From contig CALXHF010000016.1 in assembly GCA_944388035.1 (NCBI GenBank), forward strand, positions 1 to 44,466: DNA of 44,466 nt, given 5' to 3'. Below the pieces are notes generated by a model, which worked only from the letters and a program-made list of their open reading frames with translations, was not told the DNA's origin and searched no databases. Below, in pieces: positions 29,638-39,770 of this stretch. The position numbers and the translations under genes were made by a program. Origin of the DNA: an uncultured Clostridia bacterium (GTDB taxonomy: Bacteria; Bacillota; Clostridia; TANB77; CAG-508). Each line of letters opens with the position of its first letter. Positions within the stretch are counted from its first letter, which is position 1.

Positions 29638-30012
29638 ATGAAAAAATTAACTAAAATAATGTCTGTACTATTAATTGCAGTAATGCTAATATCTGTATCT
29701 AGTACTGTACTTGCAGCAGTTACTGGGGCTGTTACTCCAGAAAAGGTAACTGGAGCTTCTGTTTCAGGAATAGAAGGTGTTACAAATGTTGGTAACCAAA
29801 TAGTAACAATATTAACAACTATAGGTATTATCGCATCAGTTATCGTGTTAATTGTTTTAGGTATCAAATATATGATGGGTAGTGCTGAAGAAAAAGCAGA
29901 ATACAAAAAGACAATGATGCCATATGTAATAGGTGCAGCATTAGTATTCGCAGCATCAGCAATTGCAAACATACTATACAACTTCTTAGGAAACTTAAGT
30001 GGAAATGCATAA
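29638..30012 (+). CDS. VirB2/TrbC-like pilin 4 (probable major pilin)
   Basis: 124 aa. The signal peptide ends after A26 (VLA|AV). Two helices with VGNQIVTILTTIGIIASVIV and ASAIANILYNFLGNLSGNA form the pilin core. It alone has its own promoter, the strongest SD of the four (GAAGGAGGAAA) and a strong terminator. That suggests it is made in excess as the major subunit, while pilins 1-3 are minor or conditional (inference). Confidence 0.87.
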   Translation: MKKLTKIMSVLLIAVMLISVSSTVLAAVTGAVTPEKVTGASVSGIEGVTNVGNQIVTILTTIGIIASVIVLIVLGIKYMMGSAEEKAEYKKTMMPYVIGAALVFAASAIANILYNFLGNLSGNA

Positions 30013-30030
30013 GTATAATTAAGATAAATA

Positions 30031-30065
30031 AAAAAGATGTTCTAATTTCAGAACATCTTTTTTTG
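30031..30065 (+). terminator. Terminator after pilin 4
   Basis: AAAGATGTTCT / AGAACATCTTT with loop AATTTC and T-tract, separating the pilins from the rest of the T4SS operon. Confidence 0.88.
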
Positions 30066-30156
30066 AGTTTTGTTACAGAAATATTACAAAAATATTATAT
30101 TATTGTTAAATTTAAAAAAAATGTATAAAAATATATGAAAATGTAGTTTTTTTTGT

Positions 30157-30162
30157 TATAAT
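30157..30162 (+). promoter_or_regulatory. -10 element of the main T4SS operon
   Basis: TATAAT at 30157-30162, 38 bp before the prgI-like start. The region 17 bp upstream reads ATGAAA-like, a poor -35, so the promoter is weaker or activator-dependent. Confidence 0.5.
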
Positions 30163-30199
30163 ATTAAATAAGGGATAATAGGAAAAAAGGAGTATAATT

Positions 30200-30556
30200 A
30201 TGGGAACTTATAATGTGCCAAGAAATGTAAAAGGCGAAGGTAGAATTCTATTTATATTCTCAACTAAAGCTTTAATTTGGTCAGGAGCAGGAGCTTTATT
30301 AGGAGGAGTCTTTTATATTATTTTTAATATGTTAGGTTTAACAGTTGTGGGAATTGTAGCAGTTGTGTTATTTGCTTTAATAGGCTTTATTATAGGAACA
30401 TTTAAAATACCTAACTTAGAAAGATTTGATATAACAAGGAAAACAGGCGGAGAAAATATAGATGATGTAATAAGAAGAGCTTTTAAATTTAAAACAAAAA
30501 AATATAAATATTATGTTTACGATTTAGGTACAAAGGAGGAAAACAAAGATGAGTAA
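30200..30556 (+). CDS. PrgI family (VirB3-like) T4SS protein
   Basis: 118 aa. YNVPRNVKGEGRILFIFS at the start, two membrane helices (about 26-45 and 48-69) and a basic C-terminal tail that ends KTKKYKYYVYDL match the PrgI proteins of Gram-positive T4SSs. These are the VirB3 counterpart and sit before VirB4. Its stop overlaps the next gene start by 8 nt, as expected for partners made in fixed ratio. Confidence 0.88.
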   Translation: MGTYNVPRNVKGEGRILFIFSTKALIWSGAGALLGGVFYIIFNMLGLTVVGIVAVVLFALIGFIIGTFKIPNLERFDITRKTGGENIDDVIRRAFKFKTKKYKYYVYDLGTKEENKDE

Positions 30557-31778
30557 TATTGACCAAACAACACAAATGTTAATTTTAGTTTTAGTATGTG
30601 CTTTTGTTGTATTATTAGTTTTATGTTTTGTTTATTTTATGTTAAAAAGAAAAGACAGAAAAATAGAAGAAAAAAACAATCCTAAAATTAATAAAGAACA
30701 ATCTAAGGAAAGTACAAAAACAGGAAGTGCAGTAGGAAGAAAATCAATATTTGATTTTATGGATTTTGATAAAATAGAAGATAATATGGTTATTCAACAC
30801 AATGGAAAAAGATATGTAATGGCAATAGAATGTGCGGGAATAAACTATGATTTAATGTCTGGTGTTGAAAAGACAGGTGTAGAAGAAGGTTTTGTACAAT
30901 TCTTGAACACATTAAGATTTCCAATTCAACTATACATACAAACAAGGACAGTTAACCTAGAGAAAAGTATAGATGCATATAAGAAAAGGTTAAACCAAAT
31001 AGAATCAGAACTATTTTCTAAAACTCAACAATACCAAGAAATGGCTGATTCTGGAAATTTTTCACAACAAGAATTAAATAAAGCGTTTTATGAAGTTACT
31101 AAAACAAGAAACTTATATGAATATGGAAAAGATATTATATATGATACAGAAAAAATGAGTTTAAACAGAAGTATACTAAACAAAAAATATTATGTTATAA
31201 TTGCATATTCACCAACAGAAAGTGGAACAGGTGAATTTGCTAAAGAAGAATTACAATCAATGGCTTTTTCAGAATTATATACTAGAGCACAATCAATAAT
31301 GAGAACATTATCTGCTTGTAGTGTTAATGGTAAAATATTAAATTCTGTAGAATTAGCTGAATTATTGTATGTTGCTTACAATAGAGATGAATCAGAAACA
31401 TTTGACTTAAAGAAAGCATTGAGTGGAAATGTAGATTCATTATATAGTACTGCTCCAGATGTTATGGAAAAGAGAATTAAAGAAATTGATAAAGAAATAC
31501 AAAATAGAGCAATGAATAAAGTTAATGAAAGAGTTGAAAAATTCAGAAGTAAATATAGAGCTAAAGTAGAAGAAAAAGAAAATTCTATTGAACAATTAGC
31601 AAATGAAATGGCAGACTTAATTTTAAATGAAAATAGAGAGTACTTAGGAGACGAAGTTGTTGATGGAATTCTAAATGAAAATGCTAAAGAAGGAGGTAAT
31701 GATGAAGATGAGAAAGAGCAAAAGAAAACAACAAGAACTAGAAAACCAAGAAAAACAACACAAAGAACAAATGAGTAG
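30549..31778 (+). CDS. TraC-like/VirB4 N-terminal-like membrane protein
   Basis: 409 aa. One membrane helix (residues about 9-32) is followed by a domain with FDFMDFDKIEDNMVIQHNGK, INYDLMSGVEKTGVEEGF and FLNTLRFPIQLYIQTRTVNL (about 70-145). These resemble the N-terminal, non-ATPase domain of VirB4/TraC proteins. A long helical part and a very basic C-terminus (KKTTRTRKPRKTTQRTNE) follow. No Walker motif is present. It overlaps the real VirB4 gene, so it is probably a separate subunit that docks VirB4 to the membrane. Confidence 0.75.
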   Translation: MSNIDQTTQMLILVLVCAFVVLLVLCFVYFMLKRKDRKIEEKNNPKINKEQSKESTKTGSAVGRKSIFDFMDFDKIEDNMVIQHNGKRYVMAIECAGINYDLMSGVEKTGVEEGFVQFLNTLRFPIQLYIQTRTVNLEKSIDAYKKRLNQIESELFSKTQQYQEMADSGNFSQQELNKAFYEVTKTRNLYEYGKDIIYDTEKMSLNRSILNKKYYVIIAYSPTESGTGEFAKEELQSMAFSELYTRAQSIMRTLSACSVNGKILNSVELAELLYVAYNRDESETFDLKKALSGNVDSLYSTAPDVMEKRIKEIDKEIQNRAMNKVNERVEKFRSKYRAKVEEKENSIEQLANEMADLILNENREYLGDEVVDGILNENAKEGGNDEDEKEQKKTTRTRKPRKTTQRTNE

Positions 31779-33678
31779 TTTGTTTAGAAGAACAACAATA
31801 AAAGAAATCATTGCACCATCAGGCATAGATGTTTCTAATGTAGATAGATTAGAAATAATATCAAATATGAAAAGATATGCAAGAAGTTTCTTTGTATCAA
31901 CATTACCAAGAATGTGTACATTCCCAGAATTGTTTAGAGATATGTATTTATTTGGAGATATAAATACTTCTGTATATATAAACCCAATACCAGAATCTAG
32001 ATCACAAAATGAATTAAATAGGGTTATTAATGAACTAGAGACAGAAAGAATTGTTGCAGCAGATAAAGGAAATATAAACAGGGAGAGTAATTTAGCTCAA
32101 AAAAGATTAGAGGCAGAACAATTAAGAGATGAAATTTCTGCAGGATATAATAAATTATTTGAAGCTTCTGTAGTAGCAACACTTTTTGCATATAATTTAG
32201 ACGAATTAGAAAAAAATACTAAATTATTAGCAACAGAAATGTCAAAAAGTTTAGTGGAAGTAAAAAGTGCTTGGGCAATACAAGAGGAAGCTTTCAGAAG
32301 TAATTTACCTCTTATGAATAACGAAATTAAAAAAGTACACACATTTGATAGAAGATCAATGGGAACAGTATTTCCTTTTACTACATCTGAAGTTGGACAC
32401 TCAACAGGAGTTCCTATAGGCTTTAACAGACAAACTGGAACACCAATACTTTTTGATAATTTCCACCCATCTTTAACAAATTATAATATGGTTATATTTG
32501 CTAAATCTGGTGCTGGTAAATCTGTTACAATGAAAACTTTAATTTCAAGGTCTTCAGTACTTATGGGAATTGAAAGTTTAGCACTAGATGCAGAAGGTGA
32601 ATATTCAATTGTTGCTGAAAGTTTAGGTGGAATAAACGTAGTATTAAGCCCAAATTCAAAAACAATTATAAATTTATTTGATGTTGAGACTGAAAATGTA
32701 AAAGATGAAATTACAGGAAGAGAAAGAACTGTAGTAAATATAGAAAATAAGGTAGAGGACGTAACACAAGCCTTACTTACAATGGCAAGAGGTAGTACAA
32801 GAAGTACAGATGTAAATGAGCTTACAAAACAAATTATAGCAGAATCAGTTGCAGAGGAATATGCAGCATTAGGTATAACTAGTAATCCTGATAGCTTATA
32901 TAGGGGAAGCACTAATATGAGTAACCAAGATAGATTATATAGACAGAAAAAAGAAATGCCAACAATTGGAAGTTGGTATAAGAGAATTGAAAGAAAAGCT
33001 CAGGAAAACAAAAACCCTGATTATAGTTTCCATTATAGTTACTTACTAAAAGTTATGAAACAATATATAAGAGAATATGATGGACAAATGGCATACTTCG
33101 ATGGACAGTCAACATTTGAATTATTAGAAGGAGCACCATTTATAAATCTTGATATTTCTCAATTGGAAGAAAGGTTTGCAAGACCACTTGCACAACAAAT
33201 TCTACTTTCTTGGATTTGGGAAAAATATGTTAAGAAAAATAGTGAAGATAGAAAGAAAGCAAATAAAAAGAGAGTACTTGTTGATGAGGCTTGGATGTTA
33301 TTACCATATCCAGAAGCCGTAGATTTCTTAAATACTATGGCAAGACGTGCTAGAAAAAGAAATGTTTCTTTGGCAATAATTTCACAAAGATTCCAAGACT
33401 TCTATGAAAAACCAGAAGCACAAGCAGTTTTAACATCATCAGATACAAAACTATTTTTAGCACAAGATAAATCAGAAATTGAATACTTAAAAGAAGTGTT
33501 TAAATTAAGTGAAGGTGAAGCAAACTTTTTAATTACTTGCTTCAAAGGAGAAGGGTTATTAAAAGTTGGTTCCGAATCAGCAATTATACAAATTACACCA
33601 ACACAAAAAGAATTTGAATTTGTTGAAACAAACTTAAACAAACTAGTAGAAATGAGAAGAAGAAAACAAGGAGTTTAA
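31702..33678 (+). CDS. virB4: VirB4-family T4SS ATPase
   Basis: The cytoplasmic ATPase that powers pilus assembly and substrate transfer. 658 aa from ATG 31702, chosen by GGAGG (31692-31696); in-frame ATGs at 31675, 31699 and 31708 are alternatives. Walker A (KSGAGKS, residues about 268-274), Walker B (VLVDEAW, about 530), and an RNVSLAIISQR arm with the Q-motif are present. It overlaps the previous gene by 77 nt, so the two are tightly coupled. It is followed after 5 nt by the first VirB6-like gene. Confidence 0.93.
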   Translation: MKMRKSKRKQQELENQEKQHKEQMSSLFRRTTIKEIIAPSGIDVSNVDRLEIISNMKRYARSFFVSTLPRMCTFPELFRDMYLFGDINTSVYINPIPESRSQNELNRVINELETERIVAADKGNINRESNLAQKRLEAEQLRDEISAGYNKLFEASVVATLFAYNLDELEKNTKLLATEMSKSLVEVKSAWAIQEEAFRSNLPLMNNEIKKVHTFDRRSMGTVFPFTTSEVGHSTGVPIGFNRQTGTPILFDNFHPSLTNYNMVIFAKSGAGKSVTMKTLISRSSVLMGIESLALDAEGEYSIVAESLGGINVVLSPNSKTIINLFDVETENVKDEITGRERTVVNIENKVEDVTQALLTMARGSTRSTDVNELTKQIIAESVAEEYAALGITSNPDSLYRGSTNMSNQDRLYRQKKEMPTIGSWYKRIERKAQENKNPDYSFHYSYLLKVMKQYIREYDGQMAYFDGQSTFELLEGAPFINLDISQLEERFARPLAQQILLSWIWEKYVKKNSEDRKKANKKRVLVDEAWMLLPYPEAVDFLNTMARRARKRNVSLAIISQRFQDFYEKPEAQAVLTSSDTKLFLAQDKSEIEYLKEVFKLSEGEANFLITCFKGEGLLKVGSESAIIQITPTQKEFEFVETNLNKLVEMRRRKQGV

Positions 33679-33683
33679 TTAAT

Positions 33684-36138
33684 ATGAAAGACTTTACTAA
33701 GAGGCGGATTCGTACATAAAGTTATAATCACAATAGTCTTTATAATATTATTTAATTTCATATGTTCATATATACCAATTTATGCAGCAGAAGAAAGTAG
33801 TGATTCTTCTCAAGAAGCACCATTTGGTTTATTATTAGAACCATTACTAGGTCTGATATCAGGCTTAGGAGAAGGTGCTATTTGGCTTATGCAATCTCAG
33901 CTATTAGGAATACAAACATCTTCAGTAAACATACAAATGGAAGATGAAAATTCAACTTGGAAAATATTAGGAGACGCCAAAAGCGATGTTATTAATTCAT
34001 CTCTACCTTTAGTTTTTAAGGAAGAACTAAGTGAAAATCAAGATGAAAATAAAAGTCAAGAAAATGTTAACCAAGGTAGTATTGAAGAAATGATGGTAAA
34101 GGAATTCTTTTTGCCAATATACAAAATATCACCAGCAGAGATATTTTCAAATGAGATTCCTGCTTTAGATGTAAATTTTATAAATCCAAATACAGACTTA
34201 ACGATTTTACAAGATGAAGACGGATTACAAATTTATAATTCAGCAGAAGTTTTAGGACCTCAGATTGCTAAATGGTATGTTGCTTTAAGGAATTTTGTTT
34301 TAATAGGCTTAATGATAGTATTATTATATATAGGTATTAGAATTATTATAAGTTCAACTTCAGAAGATAAAGCAAAATATAAAGAACATATAAAAGATTG
34401 GCTTGTAGCCGTAATATTAGTAATTTTTATGCATTACATTATGGCTTTTGCCTTGACTATAACAGAATATATAGTAAATGCATTAAGTGCAACTAATCAA
34501 GGTATAGAATTAACAGTTTCTGAAGAAAACATAGAAGCAATGGAGGAACAAGCAGAAGTTGATCTTCCAGGAAATACATATTATACTAACTTAATGGGAT
34601 TAACAAGGTTAGAACAGCAAGCCAGTACAAAAGATGAAGATGGAAGTGATGTATTTACTTGGAATTATATAGGATATACATTTGTATATTTAGTATTAGT
34701 AATATTTACAATTATGTTTTTAGTTATATATATAAAAAGGGTAGTTTATATGGCTTTCTTAACTGTAATAGCACCATTAGTAGCATTAACATACCCAATA
34801 GATAAAATATCAGATGGACAAGCACAAGCTTTTAGTATGTGGCTTAAAGAATATATATATAATTTATTATTACAACCATTTCATTTATTATTATATACAA
34901 TGCTTGTAGGTTCAGTAATGGACTTGGCTTCAAGTAATGTATTATATGCAATAGTAGCATTAGCATTTTTAATGCCAGCAGAACAATTATTACGTAGATT
35001 ATTTGGATTTGAAAAATCTGACACAGCAGGAAGTATTATGAGTGGAGTTGTTGGCGGTAGTATGCTTATGAACGCAATAAACGGAATTGGTAAAATAGGT
35101 TCAATTCCAAAAAAGATTGGCGGAGGAAATGAAGGGGCATCAGGAAGTGGTAATAATGGAAAAACTAGATTAGTAGCCAGAAAACCAGATTCAGACAAAA
35201 AGAAATCAATGGAAGATTTATTAAAAGATGATAACAATGGTAATGATAATTCATCTGATAATGGTACGGTAAGACTTACTGATAATCAAGGAACAGAAAA
35301 TAATAATGGACAAAATAATAATAGTGAAAACTCCAATATTAGATTAGCAGGAGGAAGAGGACAAAACACAGGAGTTTCAAATAATACAAATTCATCGCAA
35401 AATGAAGAAAATCAAACAGAAGAGACAAACAATTCAAATAATGAAAATAATAATTCGGATTCAAAAGCAGAAAAACCTAAAATTATTAGGGCAGTTGCAG
35501 GAACAGCGGGACATTATACAGCAAAAGTTGCAAAAAAAGTACCAAGATTATTAACAAAAGGAGCTATAGGCGCAGCAATGGGAACTGTTGGAGTAGCAGC
35601 AGGATTAGCAACTGGAGATTTATCAAATGTAGGAAAATATGGAATAGCAGCAGCTGGAGTAGGAGCAAAAGTTGGAGATGGAGTATCAAATATAGCTAGT
35701 AATGTAACAACAGGAGCTCCAAATACAGCAAGAGGAATTAGAAATAATTTTGAACAAAGAGCTTTTACAAAACAACAAAGGGAAGCAATGCAAAATGCAA
35801 GAGCTGATAGAGAGTGGGAGAAATCTAAAGATATACAGAAAAAATACAGAGATGAATTTGGAAAAGATTATAAAAAAGCAATGGAAACAGCTAAACAATT
35901 TAGACAATATGGAGTAACAAATGATGATGCAACAATAAAAAGGATAAAAGACATTGGAGTGGGAAATGCACCAACAAAAGAAGATATAGCAACAACAAAA
36001 GCAGCATCTTCAGTACAAACAGAAGACGATCTAAAAGCACTTTCAGATAGATTAAGAAGTAATGATATAAGTGAAGAAAAGATTAAAAGAATGGAAAATG
36101 ATGTACGAAAATACAATATTAGTGGCAATTTCACATAA
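33684..36138 (+). CDS. VirB6-like T4SS channel protein 1, needs +1 frameshift at codon 8
   Basis: ATG 33684 (SD AAGGAG 10 nt upstream) reads M-K-D-F-T-K-R-R and then, unshifted, stops at codon 12. If one base is skipped at CGGA (33705-33708) the frame stays open for 817 aa. The first 34 residues then form a signal peptide (FVHKVIITIVFIILFNFICS... PIYA|AEE). Six or seven membrane helices follow, with NFVLIGLMIVLLYIGIRI, HYIMAFALTITEYIV and YMAFLTVIAPLVALTYPIDK, the VirB6/TrbL-type channel of Gram-positive T4SS. Then come a long Asn/Gly-rich linker and a helical C-terminal domain (FEQRAFTKQQREAMQ). No usable start exists in the main frame near the signal peptide. Confidence 0.82.
33705..33708 (+). 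promoter_or_regulatory. Putative +1 recoding site CGGA, gene 1
   Basis: CGG is codon 8 of the ATG-led frame. Reading CGGA as four bases moves the ribosome into the frame of the 817-aa product. The following 0-frame reaches TAA after three more codons. AGG just upstream could act as an internal SD, as in prfB. Confidence 0.6.
34768..34829 (+). repeat. 62-bp direct repeat shared by the VirB6-like genes (copy 1)
   Basis: Identical to 37329-37390. It encodes the loop and helix IAPLVALTYPIDKISDGQAQ. Identity at silent positions suggests recent gene conversion or strong constraint. A second, 58-bp identity is 35667-35724 versus 38294-38351. Confidence 0.8.
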
Positions 36139-36169
36139 TATTGAAATATAAAACTTAAAGGAGTTTAAT

Positions 36170-38792
36170 ATGAATAGTTTTACAAAAAAGCGGAACTGTA
36201 CAGAAGATTATTATAGCAATAATTCTTATAATTTTATTTAATTGGATTTATCCTTGTATTCCAGTTTATGCAGAAGAAGATGAAGATACATCGACTGAAG
36301 CAGAATCACCATGGGGAGTTTTATTAGAACCGATAATTGGTTTATTCTCAGGTATAGGAGAAGGTATTATATGGCTTATACAATCTAGTTTATTAGGTAT
36401 ATCTCCTTCTAGTGTATATATAGATATAAATGGTGATGATGGTGTTTGGGAGTTTTTTGGTGGCTTAATAGGAACAGGAGGAGGAGCAGCAGCAGGAGCA
36501 TCAGCGGGACTAGCTTTAGCAGGGCTTTTTTCAGGCCCACCAGGATGGGTTGCACTAGGATTAGCAGCTGTAGGAGGATTTGTTGGAGGAGCAATAGGAC
36601 ACGCAGGAGGAAGCTTTACAGGTGGAGTTTTAGAAGATATGTTTAGTGATGATTTTTATTTACCAATTTATTTGATATCACCGGCTGAAATATTTGCAGG
36701 ACAAATTCCAGCTTTAAGTATTAATTTTATAAATCCAGAAAATCCACCAGTTCAGGAAATAACTGGAGAAGATGGAGAAACAAGAAAAATTTATGATTCA
36801 GCGGCAGTGTTAAGTCCACAAATTTCTAAATGGTATGTAGCTTTAAGAAATTTAGTTTTAATTGGATTAATGGTAGTATTATTATACATAGGAATTAGAA
36901 TAGTTATAAGTTCAACAGCAAGTGAAAAAGCAAAATATAAAGAACATATAAAAGATTGGCTTGTAGCGGTAGTATTAGTAGTATTTATGCATTATATAAT
37001 GGCATTTGCAATTACAATTACAGGTTATATAACAGATATGTTAGAAAAAAACAATGAAACAACAAAATTTGCTTTAAGTGAAGATACAGTTGCTGCTGTA
37101 GAAGCTGCAACAGAAACAGATATTCAACCAAGTGAAGACGGCAACTATTATTATTATACAAATTTAATGGGATATGCTAGATTAATACAACAAGCAAATT
37201 TAGGATATGGACAATTTTCTTGGAATAGTATAGGATATACAATTGTATTTATTGCTTTAGTAATATATACAGTAATGTTTTTAATAATATACTTAAAAAG
37301 GGTAATATATATGGCGTTTTTAACAATGATAGCACCATTAGTAGCATTAACATACCCAATAGATAAAATATCAGATGGACAAGCACAAGCATTTAATATG
37401 TGGCTAAAAGAATATATATATAATTTATTGTTACAACCATTTCACTTACTTTTATATACAATGCTTATAGGTTCAGCAATAGAAATGGCAACAAACAATA
37501 TGATTTATACTTTAGTAGCATTAGGATTTTTAATTCCAGCAGAGAAACTATTACGTAGATTCTTCGGATTCGACCAAAAAGCTCCAGAAGCAGGAAGTAT
37601 TGTTGGTGGAGTTGTTGGTGGAAGTATGGCAATGAACGCAATTAATAATATTGGTAGAATAGGAGCTATTTCTAAAAGAGGGAATGGAAATGATGGAGAT
37701 GGAAAATCTGATGGAAAAGACAGTGGAAAAACAAGATTAGCAGAAAGCAATAGAAGACCAGACAAAGAAAATAAAGTTTCAATGGAAGAGTTAATGGACG
37801 GAGATAATGAACCACCAGCTTCAGGCAATCTAAGACTTGCAGAAGCATCTACTCAAGGACAGGATAGTACACAATTAAATGGTCAATTACCAAGAGGAGT
37901 TTATGAAACAGGAAGAACTGATAGTGGAATACTTTTAGCAAGTAATATGAGACCACCATTACAAATAGATAATTCAGCTAGTCAAGAAGGTATTGAACTA
38001 TCACAAGCATCAAATACTGAACCTATAAGGATTTCTAGTTCAGGAACTGGAACAACTCAAACTGTACAACCAGTAAACCAACCGAAACAAAAAATATCAG
38101 GATTTAAAGTTGCAGGAGCAGTATTAGGAACAGCAGGTCATTATATAGCAAAAGGAGGAAGTAAAGTACCAAGATTATTAACAAAGGGTGCTATGGCAGC
38201 AGGTATGGGAACTATGGGTGTTGCAGCAGGTATTGCATCAGGAGACTTGTCAAATGTTGCAGCATATGGAGCAGCAGCTGCTGGTGTAGGACTAAAAGTT
38301 GGAGATGGAGTATCAAATATAGCTAGTAATGTAACAACAGGAGCTCCAAATGTAGCAAAAGGAATAAGAAATGAGTTTGAACAAAGAGCATTTACAAAAC
38401 AACAAAGAGAGGCATTAGAAAATCAGAGAGCAGATAAAGAGTGGAGAAAATCAAGCGAAGTACAACAAATGTATAAAGATGAATTTGGAACTGAAAAAGA
38501 TGAAAACGGAGTTGAAAATTGGAAGAAAGCAATGGATATAGCACAAAAAGAATTTAGAACTTATGGTGTAACAAATGATAAATCAACAATTAAGAGAATA
38601 AAAGCTGTAGGATTAAATGGAAAAGTAACTAAACAAGATATAGCAACAGCAAGAGCATCAGCTTCAGTACAAACAGAAGATGAATTAAAAGCACTTTCAG
38701 ATAGATTAAGAAAAAATGGTGTTGCTGAAGGTAAAATTAAGAAAATGGAAAATGATGTAAGAAAAGATAATGTTAGTGGTAATTTCACATAA
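36170..38792 (+). CDS. VirB6-like T4SS channel protein 2, needs +1 frameshift at codon 8
   Basis: A paralogue of the preceding gene. ATG 36170 with SD AAAGGAG (6-nt gap) reads M-N-S-F-T-K-K-R and would end at codon 24. Skipping one base at CGGA (36191-36194) opens 873 aa, starting with a signal peptide (TVQKIIIAIILIILFNWIYP... PVYA|EED) of the same length as in copy 1. It then matches copy 1 (PWGVLLEPIIGLFSGIGEG), followed by an extra Gly/Ala-rich segment (about residues 100-150), channel helices, linker and the same C-terminal domain. No in-frame start exists near the signal peptide. The next ATG in the main frame, at 36639, would lose 156 residues. Confidence 0.82.
36191..36194 (+). promoter_or_regulatory. 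Putative +1 recoding site CGGA, gene 2
   Basis: CGG is again codon 8 and is followed by A. The same +1 step restores the main frame. It is preceded by AAAAAAG. With the copy at 33705 this is the only other in-frame CGG I found in the window. Confidence 0.6.
37329..37390 (+). repeat. 62-bp direct repeat shared by the VirB6-like genes (copy 2)
   Basis: Second copy of the 34768-34829 segment. Recombination between copies would delete about 2.5 kb and fuse the two genes. Confidence 0.8.
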
Positions 38793-38807
38793 TAGAGGAG
38801 GTTAAAT

Positions 38808-39752
38808 ATGCTTAGAAAATTAAGATTATTTTATTATAACAACAAAGAAAAATTCTGGGTAACAGTTGGAATAATAATATTTGTAATAGTTTTAATACAA
38901 ATAATAAATGGTGTTATAAAAAATAATAGAGAAGAAGAAAAGAATAATAACACTAATGAAAGTAGTATAATAGCTAGCGGAAGTAGTAAAAATGAAACAT
39001 ATTTACCTTCTAGAACAGATAGTATAATCTCAGATTCAAAAGTTTCGAAAGATAGAATAGAAGAAGATACAAATATTATAGAATCTTTTGTAAATTTTGG
39101 AAATGCAAATGATGTAGAAGGAGCATATAACTTACTTAGCCAAGACTGTAAAGATGAAATGTTCCAAACAATAGATAGATTTAATGAATTTTATTTTAAA
39201 AATATATTTAATGAAAAAAGATCATATGACTTAGAGAATTGGGATAGTACGGGAAGTAGAACAACATATAGAATAAAATATCAAAATGATATAATGGCAA
39301 CTGGGATGGTAAATGAAGAATTTATAGAAGATTATATAACAGTCATAGAAGAAAATGATGAGAAAAAGCTAAATATAAATGAATTTATAAATAAAGTAGA
39401 TTTAGAAAAAAAAGGACAAGTAGATGGTTTAGAAGCTAATGTTACAGCAAAATATTATTATTATGATTATGTTGAATATGATATAACATTTAAAAATACA
39501 ACACAAGGAGAAATAATTATAGACACTAAAGATAATACAGAGAGTGTATATCTAGAAGACGAAAGAGGAGTAAACTATTCATGGTTTGGAAATGAAATTG
39601 CAAATGAAGAATTAATTTTAAATGGAGGAGAGAGTGTAAGTTTAAGAATAAAATTTAATAAATTATACAATCAGAATAGAGTAGATAATAAAATTAATTT
39701 TACAGATGTAAGAATAAATAATGAACAAGAAACCTTAGAAATAAATGTATAA
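38808..39752 (+). CDS. VirB8-like bitopic membrane protein 1
   Basis: 314 aa. A short cytoplasmic N-terminus is followed by one membrane helix (about 17-38, WVTVGIIIFVIVLIQIING). A Ser/Asn-rich linker comes next, then an NTF2-like domain (about 85-185, IIESFVNFGNANDVEGAYNL, CKDEMFQTIDRFNEFYFKN) and a C-terminal beta-sandwich (about 200-314). This is the VirB8/TcpC layout of Gram-positive conjugation systems, where the domain lies outside and organises the channel. The SD TAGAGGAGG is strong. Confidence 0.75.
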   Translation: MLRKLRLFYYNNKEKFWVTVGIIIFVIVLIQIINGVIKNNREEEKNNNTNESSIIASGSSKNETYLPSRTDSIISDSKVSKDRIEEDTNIIESFVNFGNANDVEGAYNLLSQDCKDEMFQTIDRFNEFYFKNIFNEKRSYDLENWDSTGSRTTYRIKYQNDIMATGMVNEEFIEDYITVIEENDEKKLNINEFINKVDLEKKGQVDGLEANVTAKYYYYDYVEYDITFKNTTQGEIIIDTKDNTESVYLEDERGVNYSWFGNEIANEELILNGGESVSLRIKFNKLYNQNRVDNKINFTDVRINNEQETLEINV

Positions 39753-39770
39753 AATATGGAGGGTAGTATA

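Noticed and set aside
33889..36138. Start of the first VirB6-like gene at ATG 33889
   Set aside because: It has no SD and would remove the signal peptide and a region conserved with the paralogue.
36409..36646. Short frames on both strands over the N-terminal part of the second VirB6-like gene
   Set aside because: They are shadows of the Gly/Ala-rich segment. The main frame reads through as a continuous match to the paralogue.
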